From a virus: 20,762 nucleotides of DNA. Shown here piece after piece: positions 14,134 to 20,762 of the stretch; within the stretch, counting starts at the first letter, position 1; each line of letters opens with the position of its first letter. The DNA lies in the IMG/VR virus record IMGVR_UViG_3300017739_000153, positions 1-20,762 of that record; one strand, written 5' to 3'. The position numbers and the translations under genes are program-made. Under the pieces are notes generated by a model. The model saw nothing but the letters and a program-made list of their open reading frames with translations, did no database searches and was not told where the DNA came from.

Positions 14134-16647
14134 TCACCTCGATTGTGTAGAAGATGGTGCAACAAGATAAGTATCACCGCTATTTATAGGAACTGGAGTA
14201 GGTGCAGCAATTAACTTCTCAACAATTAAAGGAACTGGTAAGAATTCTATAGCAGTTTGCATAGCATATTCAGCGTTGAACTTATTATTACGAAGTAATG
14301 ATCTACCCTTATCCAATACACCTAAGATTCTAGGATCGACTCCTAACTCAGGTGCTAACTCTCTCAATCCTTGCGTTACATCACCAGATTGATGACCAGC
14401 AAGTATAGCATTGTATATACCTTTCATACCTGCTCTATCTGCTACAGATCCTATGGCATTCATAGCAGAGAACTGATATCCTTCTGCACCAAGAATCTTA
14501 GCCATGCCAGGTATATTCATAATATTAGGAACATTCTTTAAAAGACCTTGAACACCAGGTACTGCTCCTAAAATACCTTGTAATTGATTCTTCTCTAACC
14601 AGTTACCAAAATTCTCAATACCACCTGATAAACCTGGCATCATACCAACGACTTCACCAATAGCACCACCCATATTACCACCTAAGAGTTGCATACCAAT
14701 TCTACCCATTTTACTGCTAGTAACATTATTATACAAATTAGAAAAAGTTCCACTCAGTCTCCCAAAGAGATTGGCACCCTTAGTATAAAGATTAGAAATA
14801 CCTCGACCAAACTTACTCATACGCAAGTTCATCAACCAGTTTGGAGTGTCAACTACTGATCTTGCAGTAGAACCAATCGCAGCAAAATTACCTACAGCAC
14901 CAATACCACTGGTAATAGCACCCATAATATTTCCTTGAGATAAGGCAGTAACAGCGTTTATTGCTTGAACTATAGGACCAACGCCAGGAATAAATGATAA
15001 CGCTGTATTTACTATAGGATTACTAACAACCTTAACAGCTGTATTAACAACACCACTAACTACATTTGATACAGTGTTAACAACACCGCTAACTGCTCTT
15101 CCAATACTTTTAACCAAACCACCTATGAATAACTGAGGTAATTCACCACCGTGCTCAAGACCAAAGAACCCTAAACCAAATAAACCTTTTTTCTTGGTTT
15201 CTGGTTTCTTATAATTTATTTCGGGTAATTTTTGAGGTGTTTCAGTAAGTTTCTTTGAATAATCAAGTGCTGCTGTTAATTTTTCAACTTTAGGTTTATC
15301 AGGACCTACAAAAATATTACCAAATCCTAATGTCAGTGTATTTTGCCACCAATTTAAACCTTTTTTACTATTCTCCTTAGCTAACTCATCTTCATAGTGT
15401 TTGACTGTTGCCTCACTACCTTCTCTTAAAAATCTCTCTTGAACCCCCTCCTGCATCTTCTTTTCTTGCGATCTCTTTAGGGGATCGAAGATAAGCGTAT
15501 CAGTAATTTTATTAAGACTCCACTCTGCAGCCATAGTAACAGGTAGAGCAAGAAGACCAGGACCAGGTTTTACATTTTTGATATTTTTAGCTATTCCTGA
15601 GGTCACTGATGGTTTAATACCACCAGTTACATTAGGTTTTTTCTTAAGAAGATTAGTAAAGAAATTACCAGATGGTTTAACACCACCACTTACAGTAGGT
15701 TTCTTTTTAAATGCATTAGTAATTTGTTTAACAAGACTTGGTTTTGAACCTGATCCTGAGATAGGTGTTTTGGGTTTTAATTTATTGAAAAACTCACGAA
15801 CGCTTCTCAAAGGACCTGTTGATGCTCCACCACTGGTAGTTGGTACCTTTCTACCTCTATTAAATAGACCTTTATTCTTAGGATTGATTTTCTTAGTAAA
15901 ACCCTTGGGTAAACATCCCTTTGCTCTACTAAGAACACCAGCACCACTGATAATATTTGCTAATAATATGATATCAGTAATAATGCTGAATGGATTCATC
16001 AGGTATTTCAACCCAATGATACCTACCATCATTTTACCAAGACCCTCTACTCTTCCAAGGAAAGAAGATTCACTACCAAATAGTTGATCCATACCTCCCA
16101 GAAGATTATCTCCGATAATCCACTTACCAAAACCATATATTTTTTCAAATACAAAAGAGGTTTTTTCTAAAAATGTAGATAATGCTTCTATATTTTTCTC
16201 ATCTTCTGCCCATTTAAGCAGATCATTCATTAATGCAAGAGCACCAATCTTTATAAAAAGATCAACAAATGGTTGTAATGCTTTGCCAAGCCATCCAAAT
16301 GTGCCCTTAAGGAAACTTCCAAAGTCCTTTGGTTTATATTTTATTTTACTTTTCTTTTTAAAATATTCTGATAAATTCTTCTTTCCTGCAATTCTTTCTT
16401 GGAGGTTCTCTGCCTCCATATCCATTTGTCTTCTTTTTTCCCTTCTTTCTGCTATTTCAGCTCTATCAGCTGCCTTTACTCTTAAATTTGTAATTTTGTT
16501 TATATCTACAACCTGAGTACCTATACCAGTTATAGCTATTCCTAATCTATTTGAAGAAAGCAACGATTGTCTGGCTGCAGCAATTTCTGGAGCAGTTGAT
16601 TTACCTGCACCAGGATTAACAAACTTGTAGACTTGTAACTTAGCCAT
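14134..16647 (-). CDS. Tape-measure-like structural protein (837 aa)
   Basis: The protein starts MAKLQVYKFVNPGAGKS, matching the KINFYKFVDPDGG start of its neighbour. Residues about 45-105 are a charged helical stretch (AERREKRRQMDMEAENL). Residues about 110-240 form hydrophobic helices. A Lys/Pro/Gly linker at 288-347 holds three diverged copies of a K-K-K-P-x-V-x-G-G-x-K-P-S unit. From about 505 there is a long Gly/Val/Ala-rich hydrophobic region with V-S-G-V-V-N-T repeats, typical of tape-measure proteins whose segments insert into membranes. No enzyme motif is visible. Its position directly after the gp26 frameshift pair, the slot of a tape measure behind its chaperones, supports a tape-measure or hub role (T4 gp29 slot). 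I cannot tell which of the two paralogues sets tail length. Confidence 0.75.
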   Translation of the reverse strand: MAKLQVYKFVNPGAGKSTAPEIAAARQSLLSSNRLGIAITGIGTQVVDINKITNLRVKAADRAEIAERREKRRQMDMEAENLQERIAGKKNLSEYFKKKSKIKYKPKDFGSFLKGTFGWLGKALQPFVDLFIKIGALALMNDLLKWAEDEKNIEALSTFLEKTSFVFEKIYGFGKWIIGDNLLGGMDQLFGSESSFLGRVEGLGKMMVGIIGLKYLMNPFSIITDIILLANIISGAGVLSRAKGCLPKGFTKKINPKNKGLFNRGRKVPTTSGGASTGPLRSVREFFNKLKPKTPISGSGSKPSLVKQITNAFKKKPTVSGGVKPSGNFFTNLLKKKPNVTGGIKPSVTSGIAKNIKNVKPGPGLLALPVTMAAEWSLNKITDTLIFDPLKRSQEKKMQEGVQERFLREGSEATVKHYEDELAKENSKKGLNWWQNTLTLGFGNIFVGPDKPKVEKLTAALDYSKKLTETPQKLPEINYKKPETKKKGLFGLGFFGLEHGGELPQLFIGGLVKSIGRAVSGVVNTVSNVVSGVVNTAVKVVSNPIVNTALSFIPGVGPIVQAINAVTALSQGNIMGAITSGIGAVGNFAAIGSTARSVVDTPNWLMNLRMSKFGRGISNLYTKGANLFGRLSGTFSNLYNNVTSSKMGRIGMQLLGGNMGGAIGEVVGMMPGLSGGIENFGNWLEKNQLQGILGAVPGVQGLLKNVPNIMNIPGMAKILGAEGYQFSAMNAIGSVADRAGMKGIYNAILAGHQSGDVTQGLRELAPELGVDPRILGVLDKGRSLLRNNKFNAEYAMQTAIEFLPVPLIVEKLIAAPTPVPINSGDTYLVAPSSTQSR
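14181..14188 (-). promoter_or_regulatory. Possible late promoter inside the 837-aa gene (TATAAATA)
   Basis: A perfect TATAAATA on the minus strand, 50 bases upstream of the 941-aa ATG and within the end of the 837-aa coding region (codons for Pro-Ile-Asn-Ser). The spacing is longer than for the other late promoters, so it may be chance. Confidence 0.4.
15607..15786 (-). repeat. Lys/Pro/Gly repeat segment in the 837-aa gene
   Basis: Three diverged copies of a K-x-K-P-x-x-x-x-G-x-x-K-P-S unit lie at residues 288-304, 313-326 and 334-347. The second and third copies are closest (FKKKPTVSGGVKPS and LKKKPNVTGGIKPS). They look like a flexible linker expanded by duplication. Confidence 0.65.
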
Positions 16648-16650
16648 TTA

Positions 16651-16841
16651 CTATTGTGCTTGTTGCTCCTTCATTCGTTTTTCTTCCTCTTTTAGGAAAT
16701 TGACCAACATGTTGACATACAACTCCTTTTCCCAAGGCATGAGATTGTCAATATATTGCATATCCCATTTATGATGATGAATTAAAGCAAAATTGCTTTC
16801 ATAATAGCCTTTTAGGTCTTGATGAAGGAGTGCTATGCGAA
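16651..16841 (-). CDS. gp26 -1 frameshift extension (62 codons, no start of its own)
   Basis: In the -1 frame relative to gp26, an open frame begins at the slippery site and runs 62 codons (R-I-A-L-L-H-Q-D-L-K-G-Y-Y at its start) to a TAG at 16651-16653, three bases before the ATG of the 837-aa gene. It contains H-H-H-K-W-D, then M-P-W-E-K-E-L-Y-V-N-M-L-V-N-F-L, and ends in a charged helix (KEEEKRMKEQQAQ). This style is common at the end of frameshifted tail-assembly chaperones. The first in-frame ATG is 26 codons in and leaves only a fragment, so expression as a gp26 fusion of about 297 residues is the simplest reading. In T4, gp26 is followed by the separate hub-assembly gene 51, which may be the functional parallel. 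Confidence 0.7.
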
Positions 16842-17543
16842 AAAAGACGCTAATCCTTCCAGAACTACTTCACTTTCAACACTTGTATTAGGATTAGTAA
16901 CTGTAACGGTATGAGACAGTTTAGGCATAGTTTCAAAAAACTTTTGAATCATAGTGAACTGTTTAGTGTCCATTGAATCAAAAAATTCAAGAATCTCTTT
17001 TTTAGGTGTATCTGCACAATCATATACTTGTTCAGTATCAGAGATTGTTTCGAGACAAGTTGCTGCCATATCAAAAACCTGATCCATACCAGCTTCCTCA
17101 CCAGTAAAGTTCATTTGGATAAAAGTATCCAGTTTTGGATATCCCATAGTAATAGTCACTTCATCAGAAATCTTCATATCCTTCTTATGTCCTCTAGTTT
17201 TAGAGACTTTGATTTGATCCAAAGGAATTTCGACTTCGACAGGAGTTTCTCCATCATCAGGGCAAATTACTGATAGTTTAATAGTTTCACCAACAGATTT
17301 AGTTCTAATCTGTAGAAAAACGTATTCTATATCAAATGTTGGTAGTTTATCAACATCTTTAATATCAGTACATGCTGTAATAATGTCTGTGACTGCTGTA
17401 ATTAGTTCTGACTGTTCTCCAGATTCAGTTGCTAGTAGTAGAAGTTTCTCTTCTTTTACCAAGAAAGGTCTGTAATTTACAGTCCTTCCATCAGAAGGCA
17501 ACTTAATTTTGTACTTGGGTACATTCAGTTTTGGTAATGCCAT
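16833..17543 (-). CDS. gp26: Baseplate hub/tail-assembly protein gp26 (236 aa)
   Basis: The segment M-A-L-P-K-L-N-V-P-K-Y-K-I at the start, with R-P-F-L-V-K-E-E-K-L-L-L-L-A about 25 residues later, is the hallmark of the T4 gp26 family. In T4, gp26 is needed to build the baseplate hub. The start is set at the ATG 17541-17543 because the family begins MALPKLN; a TTG 15 bases upstream is also possible. A late promoter CTAAATA lies 26 bases before this ATG. The protein ends at TAG 16833-16835, and the slippery heptamer lies two codons before the stop. By position (just before tape-measure-like genes) and by the frameshift it behaves like the short form of a tail-assembly chaperone pair. Confidence 0.85.
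   Translation of the reverse strand: MALPKLNVPKYKIKLPSDGRTVNYRPFLVKEEKLLLLATESGEQSELITAVTDIITACTDIKDVDKLPTFDIEYVFLQIRTKSVGETIKLSVICPDDGETPVEVEIPLDQIKVSKTRGHKKDMKISDEVTITMGYPKLDTFIQMNFTGEEAGMDQVFDMAATCLETISDTEQVYDCADTPKKEILEFFDSMDTKQFTMIQKFFETMPKLSHTVTVTNPNTSVESEVVLEGLASFFA
16839..16845 (-). other. Slippery heptamer T_TTT_TTC for -1 frameshift
   Basis: On the minus strand gp26 reads TCT TTT TTC GCA TAG. The heptamer T TTT TTC fits the X XXY YYZ rule in the zero frame; both codons are Phe and one tRNA can re-pair after slipping back one base. The -1 frame then stays open for 62 codons. I see no compelling downstream hairpin by eye. Confidence 0.7.
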
Positions 17544-17569
17544 GAAATTATTATTCAATTCAGTAACTT

Positions 17570-17576
17570 TATTTAG
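17570..17576 (-). promoter_or_regulatory. Late promoter of the gp26 operon (CTAAATA)
   Basis: The minus strand reads GGCTAAATAAAG, 26 bases upstream of the gp26 ATG, in the only sizeable gap of this gene run. It probably drives gp26, its extension and the two tape-measure-like genes, possibly through gp27. Confidence 0.65.
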
Positions 17577-17578
17577 CC

Positions 17579-17593
17579 AAAAACCCTAGGGGT
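17579..17593 (-). terminator. Weak possible terminator after gp54
   Basis: The minus strand has ACCC, a three-base loop and GGGT followed by a T-run overlapping the stem end. The stem is only four pairs, but it lies between the gp54 stop and the gp26 late promoter. The rest of the 17577-17651 gap is made of A/T runs with no gene. Confidence 0.3.
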
Positions 17594-17651
17594 CATTTTT
17601 TTGTCGGACTTTTTTTTGCGGTTTTCTGGGAAATAAAAGTTGAATTTCGTT

Positions 17652-18524
17652 TTAGAAGTCTCCTACTGAATTGTTAACCAACTGAGGTAAGAACTCAGCA
17701 CTCTGTGAAGTATTTACTCTGTGTTTGTATCTTCCATCATCAGTGAAGTCATCTTCAACAGCAACACGGTATCTTTCATATAAAAATCCAACAGTCAGAG
17801 TAGTTACTCTTGAAGTGTCATTGTTTAATTGAATAGACCCTATATTATATGGAAATAAATTACGAATCTCATACATCGCTGTCACTTTATGTTTTTTAAA
17901 ATTATATATTGGATCTCCTGTGTTTTTATTGATAAAACCTAGCATCTTTGCATCTGTATTAACATATTCACCTCCACCTCTCTCCCATTTGTAAATTCTC
18001 AAGGAAGGACAAATATAATTATCATAAAATTCTGTATATTGATTTGCATCAGGAGCCATTCTAGATACCCATCTCTCAAAGAATATACGAGTCTGTTGAG
18101 ATTTAGGCATGATGAAGGTCATATTCAACTGACTATATGCTGCAGAAGTTGCATATTTAACAGCAGTACCAACGTTTTGAACTGCTCCAGTTGTTACTTG
18201 TTTACTAGGTAGGTTAACTGATTGACAATATAAATTTAATAAATTTCTCATGTTACCTACACCAGGATCCAATCTCGTAGTTTTACTTCCTCCCTGTATA
18301 GTGAGATTGTTTTGTAAAATTCTTGGTGCTGCAAAATGAACCGAAAATAAGTTACCTAAACTCGGTGATTGATCATACTGCTTACTAAACGCAAGAAATT
18401 CTTGGTAAGAAGGATATGCAGCTTCTTCCTTGTTTTGAAGTCCACTACCACCACCAGGATTACTTCCTGTTGTTATTGTATTAACTGCACCTAGAACGCC
18501 TGCAAATAATGGTCCTAAAATCAT
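17652..18524 (-). CDS. gp54: Baseplate tail-tube initiator, gp54-like (290 aa)
   Basis: In T4, gp54 joins gp48 on the baseplate and nucleates tail-tube polymerisation; it shares the tube-protein fold. Here the protein has a Gly-rich N-terminus (ILGPLFAGVLGAVNTI), a P-S-L-G-N-L-F-S-V-H-F strand, a L-N-L-Y-C-Q-S-V-N-L-P-S-K-Q segment (near residue 97) and a C-terminal T-S-R-V-T-T-L-T-V-G-F-L-Y-E-R-Y stretch. These are the alternating strand patterns of tube-type proteins in which a Y-x-x-x-x-L-P segment is common. Length is close to T4 gp54 (about 320). Its ATG overlaps the gp4 stop by one base (TAATG), with an AGGAG ribosome site 11 bases upstream. A gp48-like or tube-like identity is the alternative; the gp48 homologue on the plus strand makes gp54 the better fit. 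Confidence 0.78.
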   Translation of the reverse strand: MILGPLFAGVLGAVNTITTGSNPGGGSGLQNKEEAAYPSYQEFLAFSKQYDQSPSLGNLFSVHFAAPRILQNNLTIQGGSKTTRLDPGVGNMRNLLNLYCQSVNLPSKQVTTGAVQNVGTAVKYATSAAYSQLNMTFIMPKSQQTRIFFERWVSRMAPDANQYTEFYDNYICPSLRIYKWERGGGEYVNTDAKMLGFINKNTGDPIYNFKKHKVTAMYEIRNLFPYNIGSIQLNNDTSRVTTLTVGFLYERYRVAVEDDFTDDGRYKHRVNTSQSAEFLPQLVNNSVGDF

Positions 18525-18943
18525 TAGATTTTCAACTCCTTCTCTGTGATTAGTTTAAATTCCCAGTTGTTGTCTTTGCAGAACTCGGTTGCTGCTTTCC
18601 ACTTTGCTTGGTTGACACTCCATGTAACAACCTCATTAACATAACGTTTCGTGATCCTTTTTTGTGTTTTAGGTTCCTTTGTTTGTTTTAAAGGTTTAAC
18701 CTCAACTAAATACTTCCTGTTCTGGATTTTAACGTAAAAATCTGGAAAGTATCTATGTCTTCTACCATCAACAGGAGAAACATAAGGGATTATGATCTCT
18801 TCACTACCCCACTCTTCTATAGAAGGGGTATAATCACACCATTTCATGAATTTATATTCCCAAGATGACCTATAAACGACGTTGGATGCGTCACCTTTGT
18901 ACTTTCTTGGAAAGTTAGGTCGATATTTCCCTTGATATCGCAT
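18524..18943 (-). CDS. gp4: Head completion protein gp4 (gp50/gp4), nuclease-like fold (139 aa)
   Basis: T4 gp4 finishes the DNA-filled head before tail joining. Alignment with T4 is visible throughout: M-x-Y-x-G-K-x-x-P at the start, Y-R-S-S-W-E-Y-K-F (residues 24-32), W-G-S-E-E-I-I-I-P-Y (45-54), R-R-H-R-Y-F-P-D-F-Y-V (61-71), L-V-E-V-K-P (79-84) and N-E-V-V-T-W-S-V-N-Q-A-K-W-K-A-A (103-118). E29, D68, E81 and K83 occupy the places of a PD-(D/E)XK (TnsA-like) nuclease site, so enzymatic activity is possible. Length is close to T4 gp4 (150). A late promoter lies 21 bases upstream. It is the first gene of the leftward run and diverges from gp48. Confidence 0.93.
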   Translation of the reverse strand: MRYQGKYRPNFPRKYKGDASNVVYRSSWEYKFMKWCDYTPSIEEWGSEEIIIPYVSPVDGRRHRYFPDFYVKIQNRKYLVEVKPLKQTKEPKTQKRITKRYVNEVVTWSVNQAKWKAATEFCKDNNWEFKLITEKELKI

Positions 18944-18948
18944 AAATA
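18941..18948 (+). promoter_or_regulatory. Plus-strand late promoter of gp48-gp53 (CATAAATA)
   Basis: CATAAATA on the plus strand is one base from the T4 late consensus. It overlaps the start codon of gp4 on the opposite strand and points to gp48. It is 34 bases before a possible TTG start and 73 before the preferred ATG. Confidence 0.55.
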
Positions 18949-18964
18949 CATAAAGATCCCATAA

Positions 18965-18971
18965 TATTTAG
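18965..18971 (-). promoter_or_regulatory. Late promoter of gp4-gp54 (CTAAATA)
   Basis: CTAAATA on the minus strand, ending 21 bases before the gp4 ATG; the same motif and spacing occur before gp5 and the 220-aa gene. With the plus-strand motif at 18941-18948 it makes a compact divergent late promoter pair. Confidence 0.65.
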
Positions 18972-19021
18972 GCACTTTACCCTTGTCAACATTTTCAGAC
19001 AACAGTCTTTATAATCTCACC

Positions 19022-20083
19022 ATGAGGTATCCTTTCAAGTCTCCTGTATCTTCTAGGGAGAACTTCCTAGGAGATGATGCCACGGGTGCTACTGGAATGA
19101 CTGATTATTTAAAGATTCGTCGTCAAAGAACAACTTATAAAGATGGAAAATATTATGGAGCAAATAATGATTATATTCCCAATTCAAACGCAGTAAAGAC
19201 TCAACATAGATCCACTGTTTACATATCAATACCAGGAGGAATTAATGCTCAGTATCAACCAGTATATCGTCAGGTTAATTTAGGTGTTGGTGGAGTAGCT
19301 GCTCTTGACGCACTAAATTCTGGAGCAAATTCAGATGATTTAGCTATGGCTGTTAGAAATGCAGCAAGTGCAATTAGACCAGAGTTTATGGCAAGTGCTC
19401 TTTCTCAAGGTGCTAATGCTATATCTGGATTCTTTGGTGTTCAAGGTAACATAGATGCAAATGCTTTACAGGGTTTAAGTACAGGAAAAGTTTTCAACCC
19501 ATATACTGAACAACTCTTTAGTCAAATGAACTTTAGAAACCATAGCTTCAGTTTTAAAATGCTGGCAAGAAACTATAGAGAAGCAAGAGAGATTAGAAAT
19601 ATACTTCAATATCTAAAAGTAGGTTCTCACCCCAAACTTACGAGTGATGGAGGAGACATTGAATTATTTAAACGGTTGGGAGCAGGTGATGTATCTCAAG
19701 AGGATGGTAACAGCCTTGCAGACCCAAACAAATTTACACAAGGAGCTAATGATGATCTTGCGGATATTATTAATGGAGATTCTACAGGAAGATTCTTTGA
19801 AATACCTGATCACTATGACTTAGATTATGTTCGTATGGATCCTGATATGCTCCTAGATACAAGTAATGGTTTAGATCCAGATTCTTCTTTGACTCAAAGA
19901 TTACATTATAAAATGCAAGCTTGTGTTTGTTCTGGAATTAATATTAACTATACCCCCGATAATCAATATACATCATTCAAAACTGTAAACGGTTCAATGA
20001 TTCAAGTACCAGCAATTAGTTTGAACATACAGTTCACAGAAGTTAAACTTCTAAATCAAAAAGACATCATAGCAGGTTTCTAA
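19022..20083 (+). CDS. gp48: Baseplate tail-tube cap gp48 (353 aa)
   Basis: In T4, gp48 caps the baseplate hub and, with gp54, starts the tail tube. The protein opens M-R-Y-P-F-K, has D-Y-L-K-I-R-R-Q-R soon after, and carries the core N-P-Y-T-E-Q-L-F-S-Q-M-N-F-R-N-H-S-F-S-F-K-M-L-A-R-N-Y-R-E-A followed by E-I-R-N-I-L-Q-Y, characteristic of gp48/gp54 proteins. It closes with V-P-A-I-S-L-N-I-Q-F-T-E-V-K-L-L. Length matches T4 gp48 (about 360). The start is uncertain: a TTG at 18983 would add 13 residues and sits at a better distance from the late promoter, with a weak TAGG upstream. The ATG gives the family-like MRYP start but has no clear ribosome site. gp53 follows after one base. Confidence 0.87.
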   Translation: MRYPFKSPVSSRENFLGDDATGATGMTDYLKIRRQRTTYKDGKYYGANNDYIPNSNAVKTQHRSTVYISIPGGINAQYQPVYRQVNLGVGGVAALDALNSGANSDDLAMAVRNAASAIRPEFMASALSQGANAISGFFGVQGNIDANALQGLSTGKVFNPYTEQLFSQMNFRNHSFSFKMLARNYREAREIRNILQYLKVGSHPKLTSDGGDIELFKRLGAGDVSQEDGNSLADPNKFTQGANDDLADIINGDSTGRFFEIPDHYDLDYVRMDPDMLLDTSNGLDPDSSLTQRLHYKMQACVCSGININYTPDNQYTSFKTVNGSMIQVPAISLNIQFTEVKLLNQKDIIAGF

Positions 20084-20084
20084 C

Positions 20085-20762
20085 ATGGCATATTTCGATT
20101 TTCTACCTAATGTTTACGTTGGCAAAGGTGTCAACCAAGATGAGTCATACAAATATCAATTAGTTAAAAATATCTTTAGAAGGATTACACCTAGAGAAGA
20201 TCTAGATAGATACACAACATTATTTGAGAGAGTTCCGATTCCACCTAGTGCCAAACCATCTGACGTTGCTGATACACTTTTCAATGATCCATTTTTAGAT
20301 TGGGTTGTATTGATAACCAATAACATAACAGATGTGTATGAGCAGTGGCCAAAGACAGAAACAGAATTACAAAATTATGTGAATACTAATTATAGTGATC
20401 CAGATAGTGTTCATCACTATGAAACTAATGAAGTATTATATAATGATGTTGTTTTTATAAAGGCAGGATTACAAGTCAATTCTACTTGGAGAACTACTCT
20501 TCCAGACGGAACTACATTAAGTGAAGTAGATTCAATTTATCCTGTGTCAAACTATGAGCATGAGACTTATATCAATGAACAAAAACGTTTTATATTAGTG
20601 CCTACACAACAGATACTTAATAAATTTATTGATGAGTTTGAAGAACTTGTTGCTTATGATGCACACTCAGAACTAGATTCATCAGGTAATAAGAAAACAC
20701 CTCTCAGTATAACATCTAGGTTTACTAATCAAGCAGGTTCTGCTGTTGGTTCTACAGGTTTA
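20085..20762 (+). CDS. gp53: Baseplate wedge protein gp53 (3' end off window)
   Basis: The frame opens at an ATG one base after the gp48 stop and is open to the right edge (226 codons). It starts M-A-Y-F-D-F-L-P-N-V-Y-V and contains the gp53 family core: Y-Q-L-V-K-N-I-F-R-R (residues 24-33), E-R-V-P-I-P-P-S-A-K-P-S-D-V-A-D-T-L-F-N-D-P-F-L-D-W-V-V-L-I-T-N-N-I-T-D in continuous order (48-83), and E-Q-W-P (86-89). gp53 clamps neighbouring baseplate wedges in T4. The AGG at 20074-20076, eight bases before the ATG, can serve as ribosome site. It shares the operon with gp48, whose hub location fits baseplate assembly. The C-terminus is not in the window. Confidence 0.9.
   Translation, partial: MAYFDFLPNVYVGKGVNQDESYKYQLVKNIFRRITPREDLDRYTTLFERVPIPPSAKPSDVADTLFNDPFLDWVVLITNNITDVYEQWPKTETELQNYVNTNYSDPDSVHHYETNEVLYNDVVFIKAGLQVNSTWRTTLPDGTTLSEVDSIYPVSNYEHETYINEQKRFILVPTQQILNKFIDEFEELVAYDAHSELDSSGNKKTPLSITSRFTNQAGSAVGSTGL

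Noticed and set aside
15578-16087. 169-codon plus-strand open frame opposite the 837-aa gene
   Set aside because: It mirrors the Lys/Pro/Gly repeat segment; the minus-strand gene explains the region fully.
18983-19015. Sigma70 promoter TTGTCA...TATAAT before gp48
   Set aside because: The spacer is 21 bases, too long, and the -10 would place the transcript start on the ATG itself.
1-20762. CRISPR array, insertion sequence, tRNA gene or attachment site
   Set aside because: No regularly spaced repeats, transposase, cloverleaf or terminal inverted repeats were seen on either strand.

Overview
The window looks like part of the virion-gene block of a T4-like cyanophage (a myovirus of marine Synechococcus or Prochlorococcus). 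The evidence is direct: recognisable T4-type genes for head completion (gp4), the baseplate hub and tail-tube initiation (gp26, gp27, gp5, gp54, gp48) and the baseplate wedge (gp53); two cyanobacterial auxiliary metabolic genes (CP12 and a CpeT-family bilin-lyase-like protein); and repeated T4-type late promoters (TATAAATA or CTAAATA). The DNA is AT-rich and almost fully coding. The host genus cannot be decided, although CpeT fits a phycobilisome-containing host.

Layout. Bases 1-18943 are read on the minus strand and 19022-20762 on the plus strand, diverging from a short two-way late promoter region (18941-18971). Going along the minus strand from 18943 to 1: gp4 and gp54; then gp26 with a -1 frameshift extension, followed by two large paralogous tape-measure-like proteins (837 and 941 aa) and the hub protein gp27; then CP12 and CpeT; then gp5 (hub and needle); then a compact cassette with host-type (sigma70) promoters; then a conserved protein of unknown function (220 aa); then three fibre-like or beta-rich virion proteins, the last of which runs off the left edge. 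On the plus strand are gp48 and gp53, the latter cut by the right edge.

How it fits together. Most genes build the central hub, needle, tape measure and tube start of the contractile tail. The cell-wall-cutting activity appears to sit on the 941-aa tape-measure-like protein, which has a T4-type lysozyme domain plus an M15-type peptidase domain. gp5 here shows the OB fold and needle but no lysozyme. CP12 and CpeT act on host carbon fixation and light harvesting, yet they are transcribed from a late promoter inside the virion block.

Most notable region: 5852-6613. Inside the late block sits an island with a consensus sigma70 promoter, a structured 5' leader with interleaved helices (pseudoknot-like or switch-like), three overlapping tiny genes (69, 73 and 27 aa), a second sigma70-type promoter with no gene behind it, and a strong intrinsic terminator. 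The last two define a candidate small RNA of about 100 nt. The second notable signal is a canonical T_TTT_TTC slippery heptamer just before the gp26 stop, joining gp26 to a 62-codon open frame with no start of its own. This is the classic tail-assembly-chaperone arrangement, directly upstream of the tape-measure-like genes.
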